64,000 nucleotides of DNA from NCBI GenBank assembly GCA_030447745.1, contig JAUJOH010000008.1, forward strand, positions 66,876 to 130,875. The letters run 5' to 3'. The notes beneath the pieces are model-generated. The model was not told where the DNA came from. It saw only the letters and a program-made list of their open reading frames with translations, and made no database searches. Shown one piece after another: positions 63,726-64,000 of the stretch. Source of the stretch: Chloroflexota bacterium. GTDB lineage: Bacteria > Chloroflexota > Limnocylindria > Limnocylindrales > CSP1-4. Position 1 is the stretch's first letter, and every line of letters starts with the position of its first letter. A program made the translations under genes and the position numbers.

Positions 63726-64000
63726 TCAGTCCGGTCTGCTCGTTCCCACCCGGCCGGTCGCCGCGCGGAGCCCGTCGGCTGCCGAGGAGCCGCCGTCGAC
63801 GGCCGCGGCGATGGTCCCCAGCAGCTCCGCGAAGCCGTCGGCCGATCCGTCCGGTGGCACCGCGAGCGCGAGCGCGCCGGGCGGGATGTCGGCCGCGACG
63901 TCCGGTGCGTCGGCGGTGACGACGATGAGCTCTGCCGAGGCATACGCGGCGGCATCGGCCGCCACCCGGAGGACCGCGGTCGCGAGCGGCTCCGCGACGA
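63726..64000 (-). CDS. Hypothetical protein, cut by the window edge
   Basis: The C-terminal ~90 residues of a protein whose start lies beyond 64000. It reads EPLATAVLRVAADAAAYASA, then ELIVVTADAPDVAADIPPGA and ends GRVGTSRPD. Alternating Ala/Val strands and helices suggest an alpha/beta fold. No family is recognised from this part. It ends 62 nt before the rhomboid start, so it may be in the same operon. Confidence 0.55.
   Translation of the reverse strand, partial: VAEPLATAVLRVAADAAAYASAELIVVTADAPDVAADIPPGALALAVPPDGSADGFAELLGTIAAAVDGGSSAADGLRAATGRVGTSRPD

Overview
The window is 64 kb of very G+C-rich DNA, tightly packed and coding on both strands. It has no phage, plasmid or rRNA signature. 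The gene mix fits a free-living, aerobic, heterotrophic bacterium. Markers are a tig-clpP-clpX block, a T-box-controlled valS, CO-dehydrogenase-type accessory genes (coxD/E/F/G-like), an F420/DUF385-type reductase and several glycoside hydrolases. My best guess is a Chloroflexota genome (Limnocylindria-like, soil or freshwater), probably metagenome-assembled. This placement is inferred from gene style, not from a marker search.

Layout. 0-4.9 kb: thioredoxin, CopB-type P-ATPase with its YHS partner, a surface protein and a sortase homologue that lacks the catalytic cysteine. 4.8-8.3 kb (minus): GH15 glucosidase, YihY membrane protein, helix-turn-helix protein, FmdB zinc ribbon and a possible 51-residue protein. 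8.4-19.4 kb: carbohydrate block with GH38, GH13, a sugar isomerase broken by a 55-bp tandem duplication, a Gfo/Idh/MocA oxidoreductase, and a sugar ABC importer (binding protein plus two permeases, no ATPase). 19.4-30.1 kb: endonuclease/exonuclease/phosphatase, valS with a T-box leader, a membrane-anchored GH2 enzyme, clpX, clpP, a frameshifted tig and tRNA-Leu(TAG). 30.6-40.2 kb: holin-like membrane protein pair, CinA, Mrp/ApbC ATPase, GNAT, inositol-phosphatase family enzyme, metallophosphatase and class II aldolase. 40.3-43.6 kb: a damaged AAA-ATPase/VWA pair flanked by gene remnants. 43.7-51.2 kb: MgtC, then an attenuator-type leader (promoter, 27-codon ORF, terminator) ahead of an ABC-2 exporter operon that runs into rsgA and a duplicated, partly deleted set of two-domain GNAT genes. 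51.3-56.7 kb: MBL hydrolase, CoxG, a small membrane-protein gene bracketed by two copies of a ~196-bp repeat with inverted ends, a broken SRPBCC gene, an aminomutase-like aminotransferase and a DUF2243 protein. 56.8-64 kb (minus): rhomboid protease, DUF385 protein, CoxD, CoxE, XdhC/CoxF, a MocA-like nucleotidyltransferase joined to a methyltransferase, and a gene cut by the window edge.

How genes work together. The 8-26 kb region takes up and cleaves oligosaccharides and modifies the sugars. The 57-62 kb set plus CoxG at 52 kb is the maturation apparatus for a molybdenum hydroxylase such as CO dehydrogenase, whose structural subunits are not in the window.

Caution. At least ten genes are interrupted by 1-2 base indels, many in short G/C runs, most densely at 48.8-60 kb. 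This looks more like consensus error than decay, so broken genes here should not be assumed dead without read-level checking.
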